IMG/VR virus record: IMGVR_UViG_3300046820_000571
Coordinates: 1 to 50,318 of that record
DNA: 50,318 bases
Source: a virus
Strand: one strand, 5' to 3'
Part shown: in pieces, positions 39,071 through 46,172 of the stretch
Layout of the letters: every line of letters begins with the position of its first letter
Numbering within the stretch: position 1 is the stretch's first letter
Position numbers and translations under genes: made by a program
The notes under the pieces: generated by a model
Seen by the model: the letters and a program-made list of their open reading frames with translations, nothing else
Databases searched by the model: none
What the model was told of the DNA's origin: nothing

Positions 39071-39262
39071 TTACTTCTTCAAGCTGACCTTACTGCGGAA
39101 GAACGCACCGATGATCACTACCGAGAACCAAGTCTCCAAGTTGTAGGGGATAGCCACTGCAGGGAACAGAGTGTTCACTGCCCAAATGGTCAATAGTGGC
39201 CCAATGGCAATGATGAACACGATGAACGCGATTGCCAGGATTAGTTTGATTACATCATTCAT
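39071..39262 (-). CDS. Small membrane protein
   Basis: 63 residues, two hydrophobic spans (ILAIAFIVFIIAIGPLLTIW and a second near the end). Overlaps the gene upstream by eight bases. Confidence 0.72.
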   Translation of the reverse strand: MNDVIKLILAIAFIVFIIAIGPLLTIWAVNTLFPAVAIPYNLETWFSVVIIGAFFRSKVSLKK

Positions 39263-39494
39263 TTTCGATCTCCAGTTCGGCGTCTTGCTGTTGTTTCAGT
39301 TCCTCAATCTCCTGCTCAATGGCTCGCTCTTTACGCTTACCATTAACAGAAGTTCCTTTAGCGTAGACCACCCAGTAGTGGTCTCCGCAGTATGCCTTCC
39401 CTGCGAGCGGTTTGCAACCGCACATCTTAATAGGGTGGTCCCGCAAAGGGTCTTGTTCGGGCCCAATGTATTGACAAGAATCGTAGAATGCCAT
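39255..39494 (-). CDS. Small Cys/His protein, GcrA-like zinc-site pattern
   Basis: 79 residues. MCGCKPLAGKAYCGDHYWVVYAKGT has Cys/His spacing like the C-terminus of GcrA-type regulators (CG.P...YC..H...AY), followed by a charged coiled-coil tail (ERAIEQEIEELKQQQDAELE). A structural zinc site is likely; a regulatory role is only suggested. Confidence 0.68.
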   Translation of the reverse strand: MAFYDSCQYIGPEQDPLRDHPIKMCGCKPLAGKAYCGDHYWVVYAKGTSVNGKRKERAIEQEIEELKQQQDAELEIENE

Positions 39495-39495
39495 A

Positions 39496-40569
39496 TTAAC
39501 CTCGTTTCATTACTGTGACTTCGCTCATGCTTTTCCACTGCATAGGAAAGCTCTTGCGCAGATCTGCTACCTTCAACACTGTGCGCAAGCTGAGCTCACG
39601 CATCTTGTCCTTGTTCTCCATCACAAACTCAATGATCTCGTCTTTAACAACGGGCTCAAACTCGTAGTGATCCAGCATACCGTCCTGCGTGATCTGCTTG
39701 ATACGCAAGACCTTCTCACGCTGTGTATCCATCTGCAGGTCAATATAGTGACAGCGTGATTCCAATGCCGCCAAATGGTCCTGCAGTTTCTTAGAACGAA
39801 CATGCTCGAACTTGATGTTCGTGATAAAGATTGCACCCGCCTTGAACTCAAACTTGTCCGGCACGCCTTCTGCACGCAGTACGCGGCTATCTGTGTTCCA
39901 AGAAATAGTACGCTTCTTAGAACTGTCCAGCGCACCTTTCAAGATGTTGAGCGACAGGTCGTCTAACAACACACTATCACAGTCGTCGAAGACAATAATA
40001 TTGTTCTTCTCGCTGTACTGATAGAGCTTCTTGTACAAGCCTACCGCTGACATAGCGCCCTTGACGATCTCGTACTTGGGTTTTCGTTGACCCATTACAT
40101 CAAACAGATCGTCCTTGCTCAGCACTTCTTCGATGCCAAAGCTCTTGCCCACACCTGGAGGGCCTGTGACAATCATTGCTCTAACGTTGCCTTCTTTGAC
40201 TGCTTTGGTCATTTCCTTCAGCACTTCAAAACGGCTACGCAGGCGCTCGATGATCTGCTCGTCTGTTTCGCTGGCAACTGCTTCGTCTGGCACGGGGTCC
40301 TGTGTGAAGTTAGTTACACCTTCGGGCTCGTGTACATATGTGCGACCAACGAAGCCCTCCACTACAGTATACGATGCCGCACTCGCGCAACGAATGCGAA
40401 TCTTGCGTGGGGGAAAGCCATCTACCGCACTGCCGTCCACTGTGACGTAACCTTGACCGTCTGTGCCTTTGCGGAATGCATCCACAAGTGGAAAACGATG
40501 TCCGGCTACACTAGTGTCCTGTCCGCGGATCTTGTATACGCCTTCTAAAATCTCAATAACTGCTGTCAT
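39496..40569 (-). CDS. AAA-family ATPase
   Basis: 357 residues. Residues 1-80 are a separate beta domain; Walker A GPPGVGKS at 136-143, Walker B IIVFDD at 191-196, and FITNI in the sensor region (GAIFITNIKFE). Common in T4-like phages as a predicted ATPase of unknown task. First gene of the run to 39071. Confidence 0.88.
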   Translation of the reverse strand: MTAVIEILEGVYKIRGQDTSVAGHRFPLVDAFRKGTDGQGYVTVDGSAVDGFPPRKIRIRCASAASYTVVEGFVGRTYVHEPEGVTNFTQDPVPDEAVASETDEQIIERLRSRFEVLKEMTKAVKEGNVRAMIVTGPPGVGKSFGIEEVLSKDDLFDVMGQRKPKYEIVKGAMSAVGLYKKLYQYSEKNNIIVFDDCDSVLLDDLSLNILKGALDSSKKRTISWNTDSRVLRAEGVPDKFEFKAGAIFITNIKFEHVRSKKLQDHLAALESRCHYIDLQMDTQREKVLRIKQITQDGMLDHYEFEPVVKDEIIEFVMENKDKMRELSLRTVLKVADLRKSFPMQWKSMSEVTVMKRG

Positions 40570-40601
40570 CCTAGTCGCTCCTTTTGTTTAACAATGACTA
40601 G

Positions 40602-40630
40602 ATTATAACTCCAAAAGCGGCTGTTGTCAA
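40602..40630 (-). promoter_or_regulatory. Early sigma-70 promoter, perfect consensus
   Basis: TTGACA, 17 bases, TATAAT. Confidence 0.88.
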
Positions 40631-40647
40631 CCGCTTTCAGACTTATT

Positions 40648-41094
40648 TTATGCGTCTTCGTGTTCCTTGTCCAGTTCTGCAATAGCGTCCGCGAGCAAGA
40701 CATAGTCGCCGCTGTACTTGCTCACGTACCAGTTGCCGTCCTTGCGATAGATGTATTCGAACTCTTCGTACTGATGATTCTGCACATAGTCGTCAAAGTC
40801 CTTGAACACCCGTGCCTCGGTTTCGCTTTCGCCGCGATCGCGACCATAAGCCACTGTCCACTGCTTACGAGGATCGCTGTTGTCGTAACGAGCATCAAAG
40901 TCGTGTGCTTGTCCGATCTCTTGACGCAGCGAGCTGATCGAACCCAGGAGCATCAGAGCCAAGATCTTGGCATTGTCTGTGTAGTGGGCTTGCAAGAGCT
41001 TGCCGTTGTGATCGATATATCCATCCCAATGTGAATAGATCTGCATAACTTTGCCGCAGGGCTGTTCCATTGCGATTGTGCTGCGAGTTGCCAT
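40648..41094 (-). CDS. Conserved phage protein
   Basis: 148 residues: ATRSTIAMEQPCGKVMQIYS, HWDGYIDHNGKLLQAHY and the C-terminal EFEYIYRKDGNWYVSKY match a protein family I know from numerous phages as hypothetical. Confidence 0.85.
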   Translation of the reverse strand: MATRSTIAMEQPCGKVMQIYSHWDGYIDHNGKLLQAHYTDNAKILALMLLGSISSLRQEIGQAHDFDARYDNSDPRKQWTVAYGRDRGESETEARVFKDFDDYVQNHQYEEFEYIYRKDGNWYVSKYSGDYVLLADAIAELDKEHEDA

Positions 41095-41125
41095 CTTAGG
41101 CTCCTTGTGTGCTGAACATGACTAG

Positions 41126-41154
41126 ATTATAACAGGGCCCGTGAGCCCTGTCAA
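41126..41154 (-). promoter_or_regulatory. Early promoter with palindromic spacer
   Basis: TTGACA, 17 bases, TATAAT. The spacer with its edges forms ACAGGGC-TCACGG-GCCCTGT, a possible operator. Confidence 0.85.
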
Positions 41155-41160
41155 CCATTT

Positions 41161-41517
41161 TTACAGTGCGGGAGTCAGCGCCTTAACACGCTGATTCCAG
41201 CTCTTGAGAAACTTCTTGCCCACGTCCAAACTGACGTAGTTTTTGCCCTGCATGCCTTGCTCGCTGTATTCAACGTCCTTGCCCTCGAGTCCTGCTGCTG
41301 TGAGTTCTCGACGCAGATCTTTAATGAACTGGGGATCAGTGTAGATCAAGCCGTCCGTCTTCACGACCCAAGAGTTGTCAAAGTGAACACGCAGCTCGCC
41401 GAAGTCGCCTTCGTCGTTCTCGTAGTCAACTGTGATCCGTGTAGTGGTAACGGGCGCTTCAACATTGCTCCACAGGCCCTTACCGTTTGTGAAAAGTGTG
41501 CGTTCAAAATTAAACAT
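41161..41517 (-). CDS. Conserved phage protein
   Basis: 118 residues with FNFERTLFTNGKGLWSNVEA, EGDFGELRVHFDNSW and KFLKSWNQRVKALTP. Known to me only as a phage hypothetical. Promoter at 41545-41573. Confidence 0.8.
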   Translation of the reverse strand: MFNFERTLFTNGKGLWSNVEAPVTTTRITVDYENDEGDFGELRVHFDNSWVVKTDGLIYTDPQFIKDLRRELTAAGLEGKDVEYSEQGMQGKNYVSLDVGKKFLKSWNQRVKALTPAL

Positions 41518-41544
41518 CGTTTTCTCCTTTGTTGCAATGACTAG

Positions 41545-41573
41545 ATTATATGCTCAATTTACCAATGCGTCAA
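41545..41573 (-). promoter_or_regulatory. Early sigma-70 promoter
   Basis: TTGACG, 17 bases, TATAAT; overlaps the 3' end of the gene at 41554. Confidence 0.82.
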
Positions 41574-41925
41574 CCGCATCTGGGTCAACTGCTGCAAATT
41601 GTTCTTTGAGCTCGATCAAGGGCTGTTTAGCTTCTAGCAGAGTACTGTAGATCTGATCCTCTGCTGTACCGTCTGTAAGTACTTCGCGAGCGTCTTCGTA
41701 GCAACATCCCCCAAGATAGTTAGCTGCTAGCTCTACTTCCTGGAAGAACACTCGTGTGCGCAGCATGAACCAATCGTAGGTATCATCGTTGATCTTACGG
41801 CAGATCTCTTCGATATCCGATTCTTCGAACTGACCACGGGGATCGAGATCTTCCCAGGTCTTGTCCACAACTACAGTAAACGGGCCGCGCTGCTCGCGCA
41901 AGAGTTCTTCATAGTGTCGCATCAT
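41554..41925 (-). CDS. Hypothetical acidic protein
   Basis: 123 residues from the first of two adjacent ATGs (41925 or 41922; AAGGAGC spacing slightly favours 41922). Contains TWEDLDPRGQFEESDIEEIC and LLEAKQPLIELKEQFAAVD. Not recognised. Confidence 0.72.
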   Translation of the reverse strand: MMRHYEELLREQRGPFTVVVDKTWEDLDPRGQFEESDIEEICRKINDDTYDWFMLRTRVFFQEVELAANYLGGCCYEDAREVLTDGTAEDQIYSTLLEAKQPLIELKEQFAAVDPDAVDALVN

Positions 41926-41948
41926 CAGCTCCTTTAAACAATGCCTAG

Positions 41949-41977
41949 AGTGTATTACCAAAAAGGGCTTTTGTCAA
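41949..41977 (-). promoter_or_regulatory. Early promoter embedded in a terminator
   Basis: TTGACA, 17 bases, TACACT. The -35 lies in the loop of the hairpin at 41960-41987. Confidence 0.75.
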
Positions 41978-41987
41978 GCCCCTTTTT
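41960..41987 (-). terminator. Terminator of the gene at 41989
   Basis: Minus strand GGGCTT-GACA-AAGCCC (with flanking A/T run TTTTT). Confidence 0.78.
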
Positions 41988-41988
41988 A

Positions 41989-42246
41989 TTAATATTCCTC
42001 GAGTTGAACGTTGAACTTCTTTTGAAGCTCCCGTAGTGCGCCCGTATACTGTGTGCGTCGACGCTGTACTGTAGCACGATCTAACTCTCCATCGCAGGAA
42101 AGATTCTCGGGGCTAAGATCTGAACAAAGACGATCCGCCAGTGCCTGCGCCGCCACATGATCTAGATTATTGACGTTAAGCAGGGGCTCCTTGAAGATTC
42201 GTGCCCATGCATTGCGTTGCTCGATGTAGTCTGCTAAGTGGCTCAT
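41989..42246 (-). CDS. Hypothetical helical protein
   Basis: 85 residues from ATG at 42246 (AGGAGC upstream): LADYIEQRNAWARIFKEPLL ... VQRRRTQYTGALRELQKKF. Not recognised. Confidence 0.72.
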   Translation of the reverse strand: MSHLADYIEQRNAWARIFKEPLLNVNNLDHVAAQALADRLCSDLSPENLSCDGELDRATVQRRRTQYTGALRELQKKFNVQLEEY

Positions 42247-42276
42247 TTCAGCTCCTAGTGTGTTGAACATGACTAG

Positions 42277-42305
42277 ATTATATGTGATCTGCCGGACCTT
42301 GTCAA
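42277..42305 (-). promoter_or_regulatory. Early sigma-70 promoter
   Basis: TTGACA, 17 bases, TATAAT, just after the tRNA-operon terminator. Confidence 0.87.
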
Positions 42306-42313
42306 GCCAAAAT

Positions 42314-42348
42314 AGAAAAACCCTATAGCCTAGTTGACTATAGGGTTT
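42314..42348 (-). terminator. Terminator of the tRNA operon
   Basis: 11-bp stem AAACCCTATAG / CTATAGGGTTT then TTCT/TTTTCTATTTT on the minus strand. Confidence 0.88.
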
Positions 42349-42390
42349 CTTCGTTCATCGCCGCCGCAATTGATCGCTGCTGCTGCAAGA

Positions 42391-42467
<77 letters not shown>

Positions 42468-42473
42468 TGTATC

Positions 42474-42550
<77 letters not shown>

Positions 42551-42556
42551 AAATTC

Positions 42557-42643
42557 TGGTGCCCGGAGCCGGAATCGAACCGGCACGCCCTTTCGAGCGA
42601 GAGATTTTAAGTCTCTTGTGTCTACCTATTTCACCATCCGGGC
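42557..42643 (-). tRNA. tRNA-Leu (TAA)
   Basis: 87 bases with a long variable arm and encoded CCA, acceptor GCCCGGA/TCCGGGC, anticodon loop CTTAAAA, T loop GTTCGATTC. Confidence 0.94.
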
Positions 42644-42706
42644 ATGTGCTGCTGCTGCGATCCCACTCTCAAGACATCGCATCACACTACAGCAGCAGCA
42701 GCAACT
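42644..42706. repeat. CTG/CAG repeat flanks of the tRNA operon
   Basis: GCTGCTGCTGC and GCAGCAGCAGCAGC lie in the leader here; another GCTGCTGCTGC is at 42376-42386 beyond the last tRNA. On the transcript the leader CUG run can pair with the CAG run on either side of the tRNAs. Confidence 0.6.
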
Positions 42707-42735
42707 AGTATATGATCAATCCTGCTCTCTGTCAA
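42707..42735 (-). promoter_or_regulatory. Sigma-70 promoter of the tRNA operon
   Basis: TTGACA, 17 bases, TATACT. Overlaps the end of the gene at 42716. Confidence 0.82.
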
Positions 42736-42994
42736 CTGACTCCATTGATCTAGCGAATCCGCTCAGACCCTGCAGAATAAATCGTTCCGTCGCCTCGAGA
42801 TCGCGATCAATTACTGACGGCACACAGGCTGCTAGCTGATCAAGATGCGATCGTGCAGGATAGTGTCGCAGGCAAGCTGCTGCACGTTCACGAATCCTCC
42901 GAGGAACTCTGGGCGTTGCAGTGCTGTCACAGAGTTCCATCAAGAACCGCTCTGTAGCAGCCAGTGCGCGATATCTTTCGTCCGGCAGTGTCAT
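42716..42994 (-). CDS. BPSL0761-like protein
   Basis: 92 residues: LPDERYRALAATERFLMELC, RVPRRIRERAAACLRHYP follow the pattern of a small family found in proteobacteria and their phages, of unknown function. Promoter at 43022-43050. Confidence 0.78.
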   Translation of the reverse strand: MTLPDERYRALAATERFLMELCDSTATPRVPRRIRERAAACLRHYPARSHLDQLAACVPSVIDRDLEATERFILQGLSGFARSMESVDREQD

Positions 42995-43021
42995 AGTTCA
43001 TCCTCTATACGTATATGAACT

Positions 43022-43050
43022 AGTATACGATCAAATCGTCCCCAGATCAA
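43022..43050 (-). promoter_or_regulatory. Early sigma-70 promoter
   Basis: TTGATC, 17 bases, TATACT. The -35 overlaps the TGA of the gene at 43047 and abuts dispersed repeat copy 4. Confidence 0.75.
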
Positions 43051-43262
43051 GCAGCGGGGCCTCTACCTCGTTTACGTGCAGCATCAACACGATCCTTGAA
43101 TCTAGATCCCACATGTGAATCTCTATATACGCTGCTGGCCAACTGTGCTACTACGAATCCCAACTGATAGATCAGCTGTAGTCGTTCATCTTTCGGATAC
43201 TTTATAGCTGCGAGATTCGTGATCTCACGCTGTATATAGTTTCTGATTTCTTCTTCCGTCAC
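43047..43262 (-). CDS. Small helical protein starting at GTG
   Basis: 71 residues from GTG at 43262, supported by CGGGAG seven bases upstream. TEEEIRNYIQREITNLAAIK and a basic end RKRGRGPAA; the last codons are formed by the dispersed 11-mer. Not recognised. Confidence 0.62.
   Translation of the reverse strand: MTEEEIRNYIQREITNLAAIKYPKDERLQLIYQLGFVVAQLASSVYRDSHVGSRFKDRVDAARKRGRGPAA
43051..43061 (+). repeat. Dispersed 11-mer, copy 4
   Basis: Perfect GCAGCGGGGCC; on the minus strand it encodes the last residues of the gene at 43047. Confidence 0.85.
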
Positions 43263-43297
43263 GATTCGCTCCCGTGACAAGTATTTACACACGAACA

Positions 43298-43308
43298 GCA
43301 GCGGGGCC
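43298..43308 (+). repeat. Dispersed 11-mer, copy 5
   Basis: Perfect GCAGCGGGGCC. Confidence 0.85.
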
Positions 43309-43325
43309 GTAGTGTGATCTTGATC

Positions 43326-43347
43326 TATACGTATATAGAGATCTATA
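43326..43347 (+). repeat. 22-base direct repeat, copy A
   Basis: Identical to 43470-43491; contains TATACGTATA and AGATCT palindromes. Copies are 144 bases apart and bracket a run of GTATAC/TACGTA palindromes. Confidence 0.8.
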
Positions 43348-43469
43348 TGTATACGTATACACAGATCACACAGTCTATACACTATACGTATACCTGTACA
43401 TATACGTATACGTATAGAACACACTATACAGACTGTATACACTATGTACACTTGACACATACATGTACA

Positions 43470-43491
43470 TATACGTATATAGAGATCTATA
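43470..43491 (+). repeat. 22-base direct repeat, copy B
   Basis: Second copy of 43326-43347. A TTGACA at 43452-43457 lies just upstream on the plus strand. Confidence 0.8.
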
Positions 43492-43504
43492 CGTATATGA
43501 TCCA

Positions 43505-43515
43505 GCAGCGGGGCC
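43505..43515 (+). repeat. Dispersed 11-mer, copy 6
   Basis: Perfect GCAGCGGGGCC. Confidence 0.85.
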
Positions 43516-43699
43516 GTAGCGTCAGAGTCAGAGAACTCTAAAACACGGTGGATTCTAGGTGGATAAATACTGATAAGTGCTGTTTTACGGTCTCTAAACT
43601 AGGCCATCTGAGTCAGAAACGGTGTTTTAATGTAGAAAAACATAGGCTACAGTGATTCTACGGTCAGAGGATTGAGAGACTATAGTAAAATACTTTCGC

Positions 43700-43732
43700 C
43701 ATTCTCCCACCATTCTCCCACCATTCTCCCAC
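43700..43732 (+). repeat. Tandem array A, 11-base unit x3
   Basis: Three perfect copies of CATTCTCCCAC. Confidence 0.92.
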
Positions 43733-43772
43733 AGTTTTCTACAGTTTTCCACAGTTTTCTACAGTTTTCTAC
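43733..43772 (+). repeat. Tandem array B, 10-base unit x4
   Basis: AGTTTTCTAC four times, one copy with a single T to C change; starts on the base after array A. Confidence 0.92.
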
Positions 43773-43780
43773 AGCCCTAC

Positions 43781-43818
43781 TATAATTCACTATAATGCAC
43801 TATAATTCACTATAGTGC
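43781..43818 (+). repeat. Tandem array C, 10-base unit x4
   Basis: TATAATTCAC, TATAATGCAC, TATAATTCAC, then TATAGTGC. Three units contain the -10 hexamer TATAAT in phase with one helical turn. Confidence 0.92.
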
Positions 43819-43829
43819 GCAGCGGGGCC
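43819..43829 (+). repeat. Dispersed 11-mer, copy 7
   Basis: Perfect GCAGCGGGGCC directly after array C. Confidence 0.85.
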
Positions 43830-44004
43830 TCAACAGCAGCCTGACTGTGTTCTACGCTAGACATACTCTATACATGTGTATATACGTATACACTCACTAC
43901 TATACGTGTTACTGACTGTTTCTATACATATACGTATACGTATACATCTATCTAACTTATCCTTTGTTTTTTGCTCTATACATATATACATATAGCTACG
44001 ATCT

Positions 44005-44015
44005 GCAGCGGGGCC
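44005..44015 (+). repeat. Dispersed 11-mer, copy 8
   Basis: Perfect GCAGCGGGGCC, 31 bases before the rightward operon. Confidence 0.85.
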
Positions 44016-44045
44016 ACTATATGTATTCTATGTTTTATTGTCTAT

Positions 44046-44192
44046 ATGCGTGATTTCTTTAGTCTTTGGTATAGACCGCACGTATACATGTCTCGAGAGG
44101 ATTGGATCTATATAGGTCTACTACTGTTAGCTTCTGTATGGGCTTTTGGGCTAGGACTCTTATTGGGCTACATGTGGGTGTTGATGTTATGA
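44046..44192 (+). CDS. Small membrane protein, start uncertain
   Basis: 48 residues from ATG at 44046 (34 if 44088 is used; neither has a clear ribosome site). A single strong membrane helix, IGLLLLASVWAFGLGLLLGY. Overlaps the next gene by ATGA. Confidence 0.55.
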   Translation: MRDFFSLWYRPHVYMSREDWIYIGLLLLASVWAFGLGLLLGYMWVLML

Positions 44193-44404
44193 ATGCCGAT
44201 CCCGACATAGTCTGCTATAGACTCAGTTACTATATGACACATGATCCCGAAGCTGTGTGGGAGTTGGTGCAGCGACATGGGGGCTATATCAGTGTACAGC
44301 ACGGGGGACACTATGAGTTTTATCTGGCCAGAGATCTACGCTGGCTATTGATACTGGCTTTTCCGCAACTGGTACATCAGCCCGAAAAGGATCTATATAC
44401 ATGA
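44189..44404 (+). CDS. Hypothetical protein
   Basis: 71 residues: RLSYYMTHDPEAVWELVQRH, GGYISVQHGGHYEFYLAR and a hydrophobic end. ATGA overlaps on both sides. Unknown. Confidence 0.68.
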   Translation: MNADPDIVCYRLSYYMTHDPEAVWELVQRHGGYISVQHGGHYEFYLARDLRWLLILAFPQLVHQPEKDLYT

Positions 44405-44820
44405 TCAGCGGTAAATACACTATGATCAAGAGAATTCTATCCATATTATCTGTGACAGTGCTGGTGGGCTGTGCCAGCTACAATCCGCTTTATTATATAC
44501 CCAGTTTCAGTGATCCTCTGCAGAGTCAAAAGATCATTGACGTGCGCATGGGTGTAGAGCGCCTGGACTGTGGTGCTGGACATCTACCGCAGGTTGTGCG
44601 TATACGTGATGATCTACGTTGGTTTGAGCTCTACTCACAGGGTCGGGGTATTCGTCACAGAGATGTACTAGAGTTGATCAAGCCCATACAGGCCACAGTG
44701 GAAGACTTCTACATTCGCAGCCAGCGTGGAGAGGGATCTAAAGCCTACTGCGAAATCAAGCGTAGACTGCTGGCTCAACAGGTTAATCGTGCTGCGGAAG
44801 CAGTCTTGGGGAGATATTGA
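44401..44820 (+). CDS. Lipoprotein
   Basis: 139 residues with a lipoprotein signal ending in LVGC (Cys24), or 132 residues if the Met at residue 8 is used. The mature part is soluble, alpha/beta, with two later Cys residues. Probably exported to the cell envelope; possible roles in exclusion or lysis are inference. ATGA overlap upstream. Confidence 0.78.
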   Translation: MISGKYTMIKRILSILSVTVLVGCASYNPLYYIPSFSDPLQSQKIIDVRMGVERLDCGAGHLPQVVRIRDDLRWFELYSQGRGIRHRDVLELIKPIQATVEDFYIRSQRGEGSKAYCEIKRRLLAQQVNRAAEAVLGRY

Positions 44821-45053
44821 TGAGAGAACAACTGGAGTTTTTGGCTGACAGCCCACATGAGTGGGCACGAGAGCGTGCCCTGGCCGCCCTGGCCATTGCA
44901 GACGCACATGCTACCGGTGAGGTCAATGATGAAGAGTTCATGGAACTCATGCAGGATCTAGTGCGCACAGATCAACTGGATCTAGCGGCTACAGATCTGG
45001 AAACCAAGGCTCTATTGATCACAGCAGTGCTGACTGTGGCCCGAGTAATTTAA
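44820..45053 (+). CDS. Small helical acidic protein
   Basis: 77 residues from ATG at 44820 (TGATG overlap). REQLEFLADSPHEWARERAL followed by LAALAIADAHATGEVNDEEF and DLETKALLITAVLTVARVI. All helix; seen in T4-like aquatic phages as far as I recall, role unknown. Confidence 0.75.
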   Translation: MREQLEFLADSPHEWARERALAALAIADAHATGEVNDEEFMELMQDLVRTDQLDLAATDLETKALLITAVLTVARVI

Positions 45054-45059
45054 TAAATA
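45052..45059 (+). promoter_or_regulatory. Late-type promoter box (AATAAATA)
   Basis: Six bases before the ATG at 45066 with no ribosome site between, so a leaderless late transcript is possible. Confidence 0.45.
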
Positions 45060-45065
45060 TACACT

Positions 45066-45605
45066 ATGAAGATCCACGAAATACTACACGAAAACATATT
45101 CACCACAGACTACCACAAGGTCATGGACGCTGTGGCCAAGCTCTACTCAGACCACTATGATGTCAACATATGGGAAAACGCCGAAGCACACGATGCCGCT
45201 GCCAAGGTCTTGATGAAGGAGCACCCAAATCCAAAAGAGCTGGACTATATCGTGCGTACAGGGCAGTTGCCCGAACGTTTTATGGATCTGGACTTTCCAC
45301 TTAACGATGAAATCATGTACGGGGGCAAGACTTCCGGCGCAGATGATCACGCCGTGAGTGAAAGATCACCCAATGGGCTAGACGAGGACTCGGACCTAGA
45401 TGAAGCGCCCGCAAGCCGTGAGCTCTGCACCAGTGGCAAGCCCGATAGTGCTTTGGGCGCTAGCCAGTTGGCCTCATGCAAGAGCCAGGGCTATCGCAGC
45501 CGTGAGGGTGGTAAGAGTCACAAGGTGGGCTCGGAACGTATACGTGTACGTGGGCAAAAGATCAAGGGCAAGAAGTACGGCGGCCCTCTACCTGATTGGA
45601 GTTAA
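45066..45605 (+). CDS. Phage protein with basic C-terminal tail
   Basis: 179 residues. The start MKIHEILHEN resembles the N-terminal leader of the nucleotidyltransferase at 22993. Middle part acidic (GLDEDSDLDE), end basic and Gly/Lys-rich (VRGQKIKGKKYGGPLPDW). A nucleic-acid- or capsid-associated role is possible but unproven. Confidence 0.72.
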   Translation: MKIHEILHENIFTTDYHKVMDAVAKLYSDHYDVNIWENAEAHDAAAKVLMKEHPNPKELDYIVRTGQLPERFMDLDFPLNDEIMYGGKTSGADDHAVSERSPNGLDEDSDLDEAPASRELCTSGKPDSALGASQLASCKSQGYRSREGGKSHKVGSERIRVRGQKIKGKKYGGPLPDWS

Positions 45606-45611
45606 TGGCCT

Positions 45612-46172
45612 ATGTCAGTTGCCTTTGGTCTAGGCAGTCTACTGATAGCTCCACCCTCTGTTACGGATCCTAGGTTCCGTGACACGGTACTGTTAATAAC
45701 ACATCATGATCGCAAGGGCACCATGGCCCTGTGTCTAAACAAGGCCACTGACTATACTGTTACAGATATAGCCCAACAGGTCGAACCCACCCTTTATCTA
45801 AATCAACCCCTGTTCTGGGGCGGCCCCGTACACCCCACTACTGTATGGATGCTGCACGAAGCCGAGTGGTCTTGTAGAAACACCATGCAGATCAATCACC
45901 ACTGGAGCATGACCAGTAACACAGCCATGTTCCATGAGCTGGCCCTGGGCAACTACCCCCAACGCTTTAAGATGATGTTTGGCTACGTGGGCTGGGCCCC
46001 GGGACAGTTGGCCCGTGAAGTAGAGGGTATAGCCCCATGGAGTCATGAAGCCAGCTGGTTGGTAGCTCAGGACCCTGACCCTGACTGGCTCTACAATACC
46101 CCCGAAGAAGATCTATGGGCAGCAGCAGCGGCCCTATCGGGTAACCAGGCTGTGGCCCAATGGATACCCTAA
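45612..46172 (+). CDS. YqgE/AlgH-family protein (UPF0301)
   Basis: 186 residues. FGLGSLLIAPPSVTDPRFRD (the family N-terminus) is followed by TVLLITHHDRKGTMALCLNK, LFWGGPVHPTTVWMLH, FKMMFGYVGWAPGQLAREVE and WLVAQDPDPDWLYN. Bacterial members are small proteins of unclear function, linked to transcription of alginate genes in Pseudomonas. Unusual as a phage gene; coupled to the radical-SAM gene. Confidence 0.92.
   Translation: MSVAFGLGSLLIAPPSVTDPRFRDTVLLITHHDRKGTMALCLNKATDYTVTDIAQQVEPTLYLNQPLFWGGPVHPTTVWMLHEAEWSCRNTMQINHHWSMTSNTAMFHELALGNYPQRFKMMFGYVGWAPGQLAREVEGIAPWSHEASWLVAQDPDPDWLYNTPEEDLWAAAAALSGNQAVAQWIP

Larger units (their letters stand above)
43263..44045. other. Long gene-poor region, candidate origin or control region
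   Basis: About 780 bases with no open frame that looks coding. It holds four copies of the dispersed 11-mer, AT-rich palindromes such as TATACGTATA, a 22-base direct repeat, three tandem arrays and a late-type box GGATAAATAC at 43561-43570 with no gene behind it. It separates the leftward early block from the rightward operon at 44046. Confidence 0.6.

Noticed and set aside
43314-43541. Open frame rich in Tyr/Thr/Ile in the palindromic region
   Set aside because: The frame is produced by TATACGTATA-type repeats, has no ribosome site and no sensible protein composition.
43561-43570. Late promoter GGATAAATAC on the plus strand
   Set aside because: No gene follows for about 480 bases; it may be a chance match in an AT-rich region, so it is only mentioned within the region entry.
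43700-43818. CRISPR array
   Set aside because: The repeats are 10-11 bases and directly tandem with no spacers, and no cas genes are present.
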